Source: Priapulus caudatus
Lineage: Eukaryota > Priapulida > Priapulimorpha > Priapulimorphida > Priapulidae
Length of the DNA: 64,000 nucleotides
NCBI RefSeq assembly: GCF_000485595.1
Contig: NW_014577077.1
Location: forward strand, 530,999 to 594,998
Reading direction: 5' to 3'
The notes under the pieces are model-generated. The model was not told where the DNA came from and searched no databases. It worked only from the letters and a program-made list of their open reading frames with translations. Below are positions 38,065 through 49,023 of this stretch, one piece after another. The translations under genes were made by a program, and so were the position numbers. Each line of letters opens with the position of its first letter. Within the stretch, counting starts at the first letter, position 1.

Positions 38065-38946
38065 CAAGAGTAGATAATAACACAAGAGTGAGACACCCGA
38101 TTCCCGCATTTTTAACCGATTTTTCTCATCAAAATTTGCCACCAATAAAGAAGCAAGTGTATACGTTCCTCAGCTTATTATGACCGCTAATCACTCACCT
38201 TCGTGGTACTGATATTCGTTTACATATATTTGCTAGCGTATTGCTGTAAATCGTAATCTTGCACGAGCTGAATTCGCACCATTTACCGCTATTGTGTGAA
38301 GTGTTAAGACAAATTTTGAAGCTATAGTGGCGCCAATATTTAGCAACGGACTGTTTCCAAATCATTCGTGCCCCGATAGGGGTTTAATGTACTTGATTAC
38401 CTGCACGTGCGTAATGTGATACTTACTGCAAACTACTACAGAGAATATTGTTATTATTGTATTATTACTTATGTAAGATAGTATGTCAATTTCTTGTGTT
38501 GCGATCACAATAACTGAGTGCGTCTCGCGGTTCCTCACGAAATCAAAATTCGAAATTTAGAATGTCTGTCAACCCTATCGGGGCACGAATGATTTGGAAA
38601 CAGTCCGTTGCTAAATATTGGCACCACTATAGCTTCAAAATTTGTCTTAACACCTCACACAATAGTGGTAAATGGTGCGAATTCAGCTCGTGCAAGATTA
38701 CGATTTACAGCAATACGCTAGCAAATATATGTAAACGAATATCAGTACCACGAAGGTGAGTGATTATAGTGGTCATAATAAGCTGAGGAACGTATACACT
38801 TGCTTCTTTATTGGTGGCAAATTTTGATGAGAAAAATCGGTTAAAAATGCGGGATCGCTTCTTTATTGGTGGCAAATTTTGATGAGAAAAATCGGTTAAA
38901 AATGCGGGAATCGGGTGTCTCACTCTTGTGTTATTATCTACTCTTG
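38065..38946. mobile_element. Foldback hAT-like MITE with ~310-bp arms
   Basis: Bases 38065-38385 and 38565-38946 are near-perfect inverted copies around a ~180-bp spacer. Ends are CAAGAGTAGATAATAACACA and the complement. GATGTTAC at 38057-38064 recurs at 38946-38953, a 7-8-bp duplication as expected for hAT. The right arm carries an extra ~55-bp tandem copy of its GCTTCTTTATTGGTGGCAAA segment. It is non-coding and lies in or beyond an intron downstream of the TRAPPC9-like exons. A transcript through it would form a long hairpin. Confidence 0.85.
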
Positions 38947-39256
38947 ATGTTACTGCGCTATTACTAATATCGACAGACATATAACTATTTTCAATAATTA
39001 CCTTGTTAGAACCTTTATGAGTTTTAAGGCTTGGTATACACTGCATATGCAATTCAGTCCACATTAGTAGAACAACATACAATACGTTGATACAAACATT
39101 CACGTTCATATTTGAATACACACAGCAATGAGCATATAATGCAGACAGTACCTGAACGAAGGCCGAAAGGGCAATACGGGTATTGGAAGATGGAAGGTTG
39201 GCACTACCTAAGAGCACTCTTCACACTTTGACAAGGTGAAGTTTGTGATAGGATAC

Positions 39257-39380
39257 AGACTGCCATCGTATGTCGACAAGGTCGGCGACGTGTTGCCTGC
39301 AGATGCTGTCGATGCTTGTATCATTGCTCATCAGCTTCAGAATCTTGGCCAGCGGGCAGCGTTCGACCTGATACGGGATT
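39257..39380 (-). CDS. TRAPPC9: TRAPPC9/Trs120-like exon, third of three found
   Basis: The acceptor GCTGTTCCAG precedes 39380. The exon enters in phase 2: AG from the previous exon plus A gives Arg. It reads IPYQVERCPLAKILKLMSND, then TSIDSICRQHVADLVDIRWQ. The 'EADETSR-IPYQVERCPL' join and the 'HV.DLVDIRW' ending match the family pattern I know for TRAPPC9, a subunit of the TRAPP II tethering and Rab-activating complex at the Golgi. The 3' border is uncertain: a GTATCC donor at 39256-39255 is the best choice, but the frame stays open to about 39233. Downstream exons were not found. Confidence 0.65.
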
Positions 39381-39555
39381 CTGGAACAGCGTGCATGCAT
39401 TATTCACTGACGGTCAAGGATAACACAGTGTGCATGCAGCTCGGTGAACAGATCCGTGCAGACGATTGCGATGCAAGGCTGCACAAATATACGTTTGCGT
39501 AACCGGTCATGTTACGAAATTAAAACAAAAGTGGCACCTCCCCCCTTCCCACATG

Positions 39556-39602
39556 CACGCACGCACGCACGTACGCACGCACGCACACACGCAGCACGCA
39601 CA

Positions 39603-39652
<50 letters not shown>
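39556..39652. repeat. (ACGC)n/(AC)n microsatellite in an intron
   Basis: GCACGCAC units between two TRAPPC9-like exons. Frames on both strands are low-complexity. Confidence 0.95.
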
Positions 39653-39653
<1 letters not shown>

Positions 39654-39930
39654 ACACTTTATGGATCATGGCTGCTCTAACTCCGCCAGAGCCGCTCTTC
39701 GCACCAGCTTCACAAGCAGCAGCTATTAGCTGTGACATCCAGCAGATTTGTCACAACTTTCTTGAGTCAAGGCCACAATTGTAACATCAAACGACAGCAG
39801 TTAGCAAATAGAGCAAGTGCAGGCAAAGAATTACAGGTGCAAGTAGTATGAGATATATACTAATTCAATTGTTTGCACGCAATGGCTCAATTGTAGTGCT
39901 GGTTTCGAATACATATATAAATGCAACTAC

Positions 39931-40041
39931 CTGCTTGTTTCGTCTGCTTCAATGATCACACACTTGCTGTCACTGTAGTAAATCTCCATTTCATGGTCGG
40001 TTGTGTTGAGGATATCGAATACTAGATAGCACATGCAGGGT
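39931..40041 (-). CDS. TRAPPC9: TRAPPC9/Trs120-like exon, second of three found
   Basis: The acceptor ACTTTGCAG precedes 40041 and the donor CAG/GTAGTT follows 39931. The 111-base exon enters and leaves in phase 2 and reads PCMCYLVFDILNTTDHEMEI, then YYSDSKCVIIEADETS. The 'C.LVFDILN.T..EMEI.Y' and 'IIEA.ETSR' patterns are those of the Ig-like C-terminal half of TRAPPC9. It joins in frame to the exons on both sides. Confidence 0.7.
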
Positions 40042-40837
40042 CTGCAAAGTTTTCCACACCATGTTAGACTGAGCAGTACACGTAATTTTTCTTCAAGTAT
40101 TTTCATGGAAAAATATAAAAATCATACATTTTTATGTTCGTGTAGCAAATATAGCCATTCATTCCTACGACCAATATCAAGAAATCTACTTTCATTCGTT
40201 GCATCATATTTTAATTTTACGAAAGTGCTACACCGCAGAGAAATCTGGAGAATTTTGGCAAAGCCACGTTTTGACATATTATCGCCCAGGTTTCCTTCAC
40301 AGCCAGCCTTCAGTCAAGTTAATCATCAACAATGATGTGTCATGCTAAAGCACTGCCAAGCTTTAAGAGGATTTTTACTTATCTACCTACAGCCCAGCCC
40401 AATACCTATACTATGACGACATATATACTACACTTCTTAGGAGACACGCCACAGATTGCTTCAAATTCTAATTGAACCTTTAAATATGTGCCAGCAGGTT
40501 GTGTGCTCACACTGGTGATCCTGAGCATACATGGTGGACAAGCCATGCTGACAAGAACGGCTTGAGCATAGCACATCTTTTACAAATTGCTCGTTAAATT
40601 GTTGCAGGAACCTCGCAGTCCCAAGAGGACACACTGCTGCGTTGTCGTCCATGCAAGCATCTGCCTAGTCGCCAAGCATGCGTCTGTCAAGGACATTCTT
40701 GCTGTATGCGCAAACATGGAGTCCTTAAGGAACATTCGGTCTATGTGCGCGCACGTATGCAGTTTCTTATAGGTATCGTTTTAAGATACCTGTGCAGGCA
40801 TATACATGCATTCTACGTTTATATGCGCGCGCGGCCG

Positions 40838-40894
40838 TGTGCGCGTGCGTGCGTGCGTGTGTGCGCGCGTGTCTGTGTGTGCGTGCGTGCGTGC

Positions 40895-40939
<45 letters not shown>
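40838..40939. repeat. (GCGT)n/(GT)n microsatellite, interrupted by an hAT element
   Basis: GCGTGC units pass into pure GT, then the hAT element at 40940-41290, then GT and GCGT units again to about 41365. Confidence 0.95.
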
Positions 40940-40942
<3 letters not shown>

Positions 40943-41290
40943 GGTGCGAAATTAACGGGAGTCCGGGGTCAAATACTCCCTGATTTACTGACGGACTCCT
41001 GATTTGACATATGCAGGAGTCCGTGTGACTCCCTGAAAATTCTGCCATACTAACTAGTTCGTTCCGGTGCACAGCCTCGTGGAATTGCCGTATTTTTTCA
41101 GCAAATGTCCAAAGAAAATTTGGCAGACGTGCAACCGCATGAATCTTCAAAATAAGCACATATGCGTTATTGTTAATATCTTTAATTTTGAACTTCAGGC
41201 TGCGGCTCCCTCATTTTGCCGCGGATTCCCTCTTTTTGAGGACAGCTAGGGCGTTGGACTCCCTTGTTCAAAAGTTCATTTCTACCCCTG
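40940..41290. mobile_element. Non-autonomous hAT inserted in a GT microsatellite
   Basis: The left end CAGGGTGCGAAATTAACGGG and the complement of the right end (CAGGGGTAGAAATGAACTTT) share the CAGGG(N)AAATNAAC pattern of hAT ends. TGTGTGTG flanks both sides (40932-40939, 41291-41298), fitting an 8-bp duplication, although the microsatellite makes this weak evidence. It is 351 bp with no transposase and lies in a TRAPPC9-like intron. Confidence 0.75.
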
Positions 41291-41318
41291 TGTGTGTGCG
41301 CGCGCATGCGTGTGTGTG

Positions 41319-41350
<32 letters not shown>

Positions 41351-41680
41351 TGCGTGCGCGTGCGCGCGGATATGAATTCTCGTTGTACGTGTGTATGTGC
41401 GTTTGTAGACTCTAGTGTGTGTGGGACAAACCTGCTACATATAACCAGCAGTTATTAGTACTTATTTTATCAACAGTGTTACAGTTGGACAAACAAGACT
41501 GTAGGTCCACCATTATATTGCATCTCCACCCAACCTTGTGCTCACTTTTACAACACCTTCGGTATTTGGAATTCCCGTGCTCGTTTATGTGTACGAGGCA
41601 CATCCACACGCAGCAACCAACACACGCACAGTTTCGCCAGCAGGTACCATAATTACGGGCACATCTACGCAAACACACGC

Positions 41681-41733
41681 ACGCATGCACGCACGCACGC
41701 ACGCACGCACACACGCTCGCACACACACACCTA
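41681..41733. repeat. (ACGC)n/(AC)n microsatellite
   Basis: GCACGCAC units within the same TRAPPC9-like intron. Confidence 0.9.
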
Positions 41734-41996
41734 ACGTACACCACACATAATATGTAATACCATTCCAGTTAGTAATCGCACAAAGCAATAACGGAAAAGG
41801 GAGAAGTTGAAGATACGAATTTAAACACAGTGCAACAAAGAAAGATCCCTCTACAAGAGCTGAGATGGAGAGAAGATAGCACAAGAAAAAGATAGAAGGA
41901 GAGAACAATGACAACGAAGGAAAATTAGAAACGGAAGCAAAATTACACACATCCTCACTCCCTTGAGATTATCGACTAACAGTAACGATTCTTTAC

Positions 41997-42139
41997 ATTT
42001 CTGCCGGCAGAACGTCCCATTTTGTGAACAGCAGGGATGGCAGGACTTCAACGTGGAGGGAAACAGAACACTCCCTGTAGTACTGCCCGACCATGCCCGC
42101 TCCACCTGTGTACTCGAATTTGAGGATAGCCTCCACCGT
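41997..42139 (-). CDS. TRAPPC9: TRAPPC9/Trs120-like exon, first of three found
   Basis: The acceptor TTTATTTGCAG precedes 42139 and the donor AT/GTAAAG follows 41997. The 143-base exon starts in phase 0 and ends in phase 2. It reads TVEAILKFEYTGGAGMVGQY, then YRECSVSLHVEVLPSLLFTK and WDVLPAE. The 'KFEY.GG.GM...YYRECS..LHVEVLPSLLFT.WDVLPAE' run is characteristic of the TRAPPC9/Trs120 family. The gene product tethers vesicles at the Golgi as part of TRAPP II. Upstream exons should lie at higher coordinates but none was recognised in this window. Confidence 0.75.
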
Positions 42140-45100
42140 CTGCAAATAAAGATAAACGTAGAGGCATTACTAATGTAGTATATGCACGTCTTAGGATTCT
42201 ACTTTGTTTGTAGAAAAGCACACGTTTAAGTGTATTATATATACTTATCGATTTGTTTTACTTTACAACGTGCTTGATATGTAGAGTACAGTAATTTAGA
42301 ATTAGATCAAAAGATACAACTCCTGATTTCCAAAACGGGATTATGGACCGACACAAATTTATTACAGAAAATTATTAGAAGCTTTGCCTTAATAACTTCA
42401 CATATAATTATATTACCTAACATGATTATAATATATTATTAGTAAAGTCACCAACATACACGAACGTTACAACGTAATGCAGAAAGTGCATAACGATGCA
42501 ATCGTAAACATGTAACTATAGTTTCCATATTATACTTGATTACAGAAAACACACATACAATGTCTAATGTTAATTTCGAGTTTTCATGTTCATGTTCACC
42601 TACATGTTAGATGATAAAATACAAGTTTCGAACAAAACTGTATAAACCATCCACATTACATAATGCAGCCAATAAATAAAAAATATATATATGTATTATC
42701 TGCGTGCGCGGATGCGTGCGTGCGTGCGTGCGCGCGTGTAAGAACCTCGGAATCTGCATAACGTACAGAAACTGACAAAATATATTTGCGGTGTCATATA
42801 ATTGCACCGACTATAGTCCATGTTCCCCCAAGCGTTTATAATTGGATATAGCTACATAAATCATACATAAAGCCATTCGCCATGCGAGGAGAGGCGCGTG
42901 TGACAGATTCCCTCATTAAAAAGGGAAGGAATTGCTATATTTTCTCTTCATCACAAGCGATTGCTTAATAGCTAGCCTCCCCGCCTATTGAATGAAGAAC
43001 TTCAATATTGTCTGCAGTTAGCATGATATTTTATCACCCCCATTTTTCTGCAGAAGATTAAATTCATTATGTCTGACACATCGTAAAAATCTGCAGGCAT
43101 CTCCTAATACCCGTGGAGACATCCCGACTCAGCTAATTATAATATATGGGCTAAAATGCCCATCTGCATGTAACCAACATAAAAATTCGTCGACACTTAA
43201 ATCAATGTAAATCTGTAATATCTTCCCCTTGAAATCATTGGCTGGTGCAGAAATGTGTAGAGCGTACTCACACACTCACTGAATCGGTCTTCTAAGCACC
43301 AACTCTCTGTCAATACTAGTAATTCCATTCCATCATCATAATGTAGAGAGTGGAAAGTCCACAACTACGAGCGGTAATACGAAATGAATGGTATCCAGGA
43401 ATTATCAAATAAGGCCTGGCTGCTTGTTACCTTGCTGTAGGAAATGTGTTGCCTTTGTTGTACTCGCTGGTGTGGACCTTTTCAATTGTAGTCATCAAGC
43501 TTAATATAGGTGGCGCGCGTGTTTTAGGAGCCATACTCCAGTACTACAGCGGTCATTATTACCAAATAAAAAAACTATACTAATTTCTCCCTTGAAGAGG
43601 GAGGAAGAATCACGTAGAGATAAAGCACATCATCAAGCGTCGAAGAATCTGATTTTACATCTGCTTGCTGAAAGGTATAACAGAGTAACATCGTTTTTTG
43701 ACGCTAAACTAATTTTGAGCTGTACTCGGTGAGCGTGAAATCAAGCTTTTGTTTGACCACTTCCGGATGCTTTTCCATGGTCCTTTGACGATGTCACGTA
43801 ACAAGGGTGCAAGAAAATCCAACGACCCCTTTTGTGGAAATGAAATGTCAACGATAGTTAAAAGTTCAGACCGGTCAAGCAAGGTCAAACACCAAGCTTT
43901 GGCTGTGATTAGTAGTAGTTACAAGCTGAGATTGGTCACGCTTTCCCAGTGTAATCTTCAAGCTTTCGACTGCTTAGTTACACTAAAAACTGGCTGACAG
44001 GCTATAGAAATAAATCGCAGATCTTTCCTTTAAGTGTAGAGTGAGGCTTTTCTAATAGGTTTTGTGAGTATCACCCTCCCAACCAGCAACAGGCACAAGA
44101 CTGGAGTTTGCCCTCTCTCCTGGCATCGAGATGCATGCAGTTATAGTTGCACACCAAACACGCAGTTTTACTGTACTCACACGTACAACCGAACTTAACA
44201 CGCTCTCTATCCGCTATCTCTGATTTCGACAACATACTAGGTAAAAATCAATAATTTACAACAACTTTTGCGCTTGAATGAGACAAGGAAAACATCCAAT
44301 TTGTGCAACTTCGCTTCATTAAGATAGTAAAATTTTAACCAAGGTCACTGAACACAACTACCTCCTAAACCCCCTTAGACTCAGTTCGTTAATTATACAT
44401 GAAATCAAAACCGCAATACTTATGGGTTTTTTTTCGTGAAAGTTGAGCAAATGTTCGTACGCCTCCTTGCTTCTCATGCATTAACAATGAATGCATTTGT
44501 GAGGTCCTGTTACATATGCTAACAGTAAATCCCAGGTTGCTACTAGAGTACCCCCAAACGAACACACAGTTGCAATTCTGCACCCAACTCACGCAGACAC
44601 AGGCACGTGCACAGGGTATATAAAAGCGCGCGTACACAGGCACAGACATACACACCCACAGACACAGACATACACACCCACAGACACAGACACACTCACG
44701 CTAGCATGCACGCACAAACGCACGCACAAACGCGAAAATTGGTACAATGTGAAATCACTTTCGTTAGTACACAGTGTTGTAAGTCTCTATTAAATAATAA
44801 ATATGGGATGTACTTTTTCACTTTGATAATGGTTAATAAATATAGGTATGGCTAATGAGGTCTGATTTCAGTTATGGTATAATTAACTGATTAATTGGGT
44901 GCTTATTAGGAGCACCGCTACATGTTGTTACTGGCTCATGTTTAGCATAGTTTTGAGTATGATTGTACTAATTATAATCAACACAACCTCGTTGATAAGC
45001 AAAATTTCTGTTAGCCCGTTAACGTCGGCAATATCAATTTATTGAGATTCATTCACTCTTCATTTATGGAGTGAATTAGAATTTGTACGTTGTGAACACT

Positions 45101-45183
45101 GCCTTGAATAAAAATGTTGAATTGCCATCGGACACAAATACAAAAACACTGTCCCATAGTACTTACTACACGATGCACGCACA

Positions 45184-45222
<39 letters not shown>

Positions 45223-46018
45223 CCGCACGCGCACACACAAAACATTACTAACTGTTGCTAAGGCACAATGGGCATTTTTATATACATATAGGGAGAGCTA
45301 GATGCATTACGCGACAGCGACGATGAAACACCAGCAAATGTGATTGGGAGAAATGATCAAATTTGTCCATTTTTCATTTTTTTATTATCCAATGGCCAAT
45401 TTATGTAAAATTTTGTTAGCTGCCTCAGAACTCAACGTCTCACCTCTACTGAACTTGTCATGCTTCACATTTCAAAAATTCCTATTAAATCAAATTCATC
45501 ATAACGTGAAATATTTAATTTATGTGGAATACACACACAAATACACAAATATTCTCCTTGTAGTATAGTTAAGCAACTGGTGGAAAATATAACATGAGAT
45601 TCCCTGCTTACAAGCTTTCGCAGGACTAACCTCTCTACGCCCCACCAATCAAATTGGCTTCGTTCTTACTGATTTTCTTTTGCTAGTATTTTTTGCCGTC
45701 TCCGGAAATTATGACCTTACCAGAATAAAAGGTACAGTGACACGAACATACACATTTCGACCTTTCTTTTTGTAGTATAATTAAGAGTGCACAAGGAAAA
45801 AATACTGAATGATCAAATATATGTTTAACTTTAATTAGTACAGGTATCAACTTCTGCTGTTCAATATTAATGATAAATAACTAAAACCCTATTTTTAAAA
45901 CTGGTTTTCACTAAGACCGATGAATTCTATGACGAGACAATAATAGTCAATAATAGACGAGTCTATAGCGACTATAAGTGAGATCGGGAAGTCCAGCTGT
46001 GCTATGTAGGTCACAGAA
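42140..46018. other. Non-coding stretch upstream of the TRAPPC9-like exons
   Basis: Probably intron or flank of the TRAPPC9-like gene, but no earlier exon was recognised. It contains (ACGC)n tracts at about 42705-42740 and 45175-45232 and a CACAGACA-type tract at about 44638-44700. Confidence 0.4.
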
Positions 46019-46414
46019 TAATACCCCCGTCAGACCGGGGTGGCGTCCTTACTGCGCTGCTACGGCGACGGAAAATGGGCCCATGCAGAGCGCGCCAAGG
46101 TCGCCATAAGCGTGGTATAAGCGTGGTGGAAACGCCAGACATCGTGGTGTGGTCGCCATGGTCGCCATGGTCGCCAATGATCGCCGAGTCACGGCGTTTG
46201 TTTTGGGTGTTGCTATCCCCCGGGCGTGGAGGGAGGTCACGTGATAACGTTGACGATGACGTTCAAAACGTTAACCCTAACGTTAACCCTCACTCCAACA
46301 CCGCCAACACTAACCTTCACACTAAATATATATAATATGTGTCGCCGCGCTATATATAGGCAGTGTTATCCACAAAAATTAATCTATGGTGTGGGGACAG
46401 ATATCATGATGCAA

Positions 46415-46527
46415 AAACCCTAACCCTAACCCTAATCCTAACCCTAACCCTAACCCTAATCCTAACCCTAACCCTAATCCTAACCCTAACCCTAACCCTA
46501 ACCCTAACCTTAACCCTAATCCTGACC
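46415..46527 (-). repeat. Interstitial telomeric repeat (CCCTAA)n
   Basis: About 18 CCCTAA or CCTAAT units, read as TTAGGG on the minus strand, running into the N gap. They lie inside the TIR element, about 390 bases from its left end. Confidence 0.95.
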
Positions 46528-46537
46528 NNNNNNNNNN
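46528..46537. other. Assembly gap (10 N)
   Basis: Ten N separate the telomeric tract from a (CAT)n tract. Confidence 1.
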
Positions 46538-46727
46538 CATCATCATCATCATCATCATCATCTGATGATGATGATACGTGGTTGTCATCCTTAGAAATGT
46601 CAGACTCGTCGTCGACATCTTCGACGTCGGGAGACAGAAAATAATTTTCAATTAATGTATCCCAAACGTCAGCGGCAGCGGCACCATTTAAATTAAAGTC
46701 GGCTAGCTCGTTCAACGCAGTTGCAAC
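46538..46727 (-). pseudogene. Acidic N-terminal fragment, possibly of the TIR element's own gene
   Basis: On the minus strand the frame reads MNELADFNLNGAAAADVWDT, then LIENYFLSPDVEDVDDESDI and an Asp/Ser run over the (CAT)n tract. Upstream codons (VATAL) stay open to 46727, where the hAT end CAGGGCGGATCCAG begins. Downstream it runs into the gap and telomeric repeat. It may be the start of a transposase cut by the hAT insertion. No family is recognised. Confidence 0.3.
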
Positions 46728-46728
46728 C

Positions 46729-47573
46729 CAGGGCGGATCCAGCTTTTTGAAAAAGGGGGGGTCAAATTTTTTGGTCCTGTTAAAATTTCATTGACATTAA
46801 ATGCACAATAACAAAAAACAAAGTAATAAAAAATAAACATATAACAATTGGTATTTATTATGAGTAAAACTCAAACAACAAACCCTTTGCCGGGAACAAT
46901 AGGAATAAGCAGCCTCATGTCTGCATTTGCAGTTTTAGTGATTGAATAAGCAGGCAGGGAGGCACTAGTGTTATGTGTGAATCGCCCGATTCGGTAGCTT
47001 TATGTGCAGGGTAACGGCTAGAATTCAAATATAGTAAGGGAGTGGGGGGAGTCGGGTAGCGGACGTGGTCGTGAGCACACGGGCGCGCGTGCGTGTTTGT
47101 ATAATTTTTTGTATAAACATGTTTGGAACATTTTGAAAAAATGGATGCTCTCTGGTACATATTCTATAACAATCTGAGCATTAATTTAGCTCATGTTGAG
47201 TTTAATATATAAAATAATAAAAATTCTCAATGAGTTTACACTAATTTCAAAAATTACCTTAGGAGCAAAATATAGTCTGAAACCTGCCAATTTGATGAAA
47301 ATTCTCATCTATATGCTCATAACTCGGTCATGACGAATTTGTTGACAGTGGGACACTGAGGATACTAAGTACTACAACAAATTTCAGTCAATAAACATTT
47401 CGGCATTTGTAACATTAGAAGCTAAACAAAATGATTGTTATCCATATGACGCGGTTTAACACTGCTAACGGTTTAACACTGCTGATTTCAACCAGGGTGA
47501 CATTGATAGTGGAGTACGTAGTTAAAATTCAGTTATGGGTGACGAAATTTCAGGCAGTGACACTGATGGCAGC
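46729..47573. mobile_element. hAT left end and non-coding flank
   Basis: CAGGGCGGATCCAG followed by a short AAAGGGGGGGTC tract is a common hAT terminus. About 830 bases of AT-rich non-coding sequence lie between it and the transposase remains at 47574. A mirrored right end was not found before the TIR element's right part resumes near 48700, so the right end is lost or altered. Confidence 0.55.
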
Positions 47574-48608
47574 TTACTGGTAGAGTATGCAACTGGAAAA
47601 CATCTTCCGTTTGTTCCGTTCTATAAACATTTGGCAGATTTGTTCATAGTCAATATACATGTTGTGGGCACCCTCACCAAACTTGTCTGAGTGTCTGGAG
47701 CATGCTGACATCGACATTTTCCCAAACATCCGCACCCTGTTGAGGGTGCGATGGGTTGGGATGATCGACTGTGTGGTCTCACAGTGATGAACATGAAGAA
47801 ACTTCGCAATCCCCTTGTGTGACCACCTGTCCACGGAGTTCCAAACTTGGTTCAACCCCGAAAGCAGAAAAGGTGTTAATATTCTTGCTCTACTTCCCGC
47901 TGCCATCACAAAGACCGAAAATAGTCAACCTATCGTGGAAGGTTTAATGTACTGGGAGGAGGATATGCCAAATGTTTCCTCACTGCGATCCGAGGTGAAG
48001 GAGTGTCAACGCTACTGGAGAGGCAGGGAGGCAGTCCAGTCTTTTGAAGAGCCTTGAGTCATTCCAAACCATCATCGCCTTTATTGTCACCAAAAATGTT
48101 CGTGAGAATGTCCGCCCAATAGCCTCCAAGCTGCAGAAACGGGATCTGGACATCTATCAGGCATATGGTATGGTAGACAAGACATGTGAGCGGAACACTG
48201 TTATGAGACAGGAAATAGATATTGAGTATGGGCTGTGGTATGAAGATGCTACACGCTTAGCCACATCTCTAGATACATCCATTTCAGTGCCAAGGGCACA
48301 AAAGTCAACCCGACAGATTTATAGGGCCAATGGTCTCAGTGAATCTCCGAAAGAGTACTACCTCACTAAAACGACAACGTTTTCTGGAAAGAATCATAGG
48401 GCAGTTGGCGCCAGATGTCAAGATTTTGCATTGTGCAAGACCAGATGGGTAGAGAGGCACACATGCTATGACGTATTTTACGACATGTATGAGCTCATCT
48501 GTGAGTGCTTTGCAGCTATACTGGACCCAGCCAGTCATCCAGAAATCTATGAGAACAATTGGGCAGGCAGTTGGGACCAGAAGACCAGGACAAAAGCGCA
48601 AGGACTGT
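47574..48608. pseudogene. Scrambled hAT transposase (THAP12/P52rIPK-like), blocks in reversed order
   Basis: Canonical order in this family is B (LCKTRWVERH to KAQGL), C (LKSLESFQTIIAFIV to EYYLTKT), D (IPLCDHLSTEF to QRYWRG), E (LEHADIDIFPNIRTLLRV), F (MGWDDRLCGLTVMNM), then a tail. Here the plus strand carries E at 47695-47748, F at 47748-47797, D at 47803-48025, C at 48044-48380 and B at 48422-48608. The tail (YIDYEQICQMFIERNKRK to the stop) is on the minus strand at 47666-47574. So E-F, D, C and B each read forward but are placed in reverse. Seen from the minus strand, the positions are canonical while each block except the tail is inverted. The segment between E and F (CERSF region) is missing. 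A DDE transposase cannot be made from this locus as it stands. Confidence 0.8.
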
Positions 48609-48852
48609 CGAGGCCGTGGCCGTGGCCGAGACAGATCGGCATGAAACAGATCGGCAGATTGGATGAGACAGATCCATGAATTCGCCGTTGAAAATGTTAC
48701 CATTTTCGCAGCGTCTTTGCCACGCGTGTACTGTGCGTGTACTACGTTTATGGAGATGTTACGACGCTTGTCTCACTATCTTCGCGACCCCAACGCGTTC
48801 TCACCGCGTTCCAGGTCAGATCGCCGAACCTTGGCGTTTGTTTTGAACATGC

Positions 48853-49023
48853 TCAAAACAAACGCCGTGACTCGGCGATCATTGGCGACCATGGCGACCA
48901 CACCACGATGTCTGGCGTTTCCACCACGATTATACCACGCTTATGGCGACCTTGGCGCGCTCTGGGCCCATTTTCAGTCGCCGTAGCAGCGCAGTAAGGA
49001 CGCCACCCCGGTGTGACGGGGGT
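48853..49023 (-). repeat. Inverted copy of the TIR element's left end
   Basis: The complement matches 46023-46200 closely (CGGGGTGGCGTCCTTACTGC, GCGCGCCAAGGTCGCCATAA, TCGCCGAGTCACGGCGTTTG). Immediately left is a 14-bp-arm hairpin (GGCGTTTGTTTTGA, six bases, complement) at about 48832-48865. Confidence 0.9.

Noticed and set aside
39236-39502. 88-residue plus-strand open frame that looks protein-like
   Set aside because: It is the antisense shadow of the TRAPPC9-like exon at 39257-39380; the minus-strand reading has matching splice phases and family pattern.
39556-39652. CRISPR-like or other spaced repeat array in the (ACGC)n regions
   Set aside because: Simple microsatellite without unique spacers in an animal genome.
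43431-43534. Minus-strand first-exon candidate (MAPKTRAPPILSLMTTIEKV onwards, ending at a GTAACA donor)
   Set aside because: Plausible start and donor, but no family resemblance and only about 34 codons.
48305-48703. 132-residue minus frame
   Set aside because: Antisense shadow of hAT blocks B and C.
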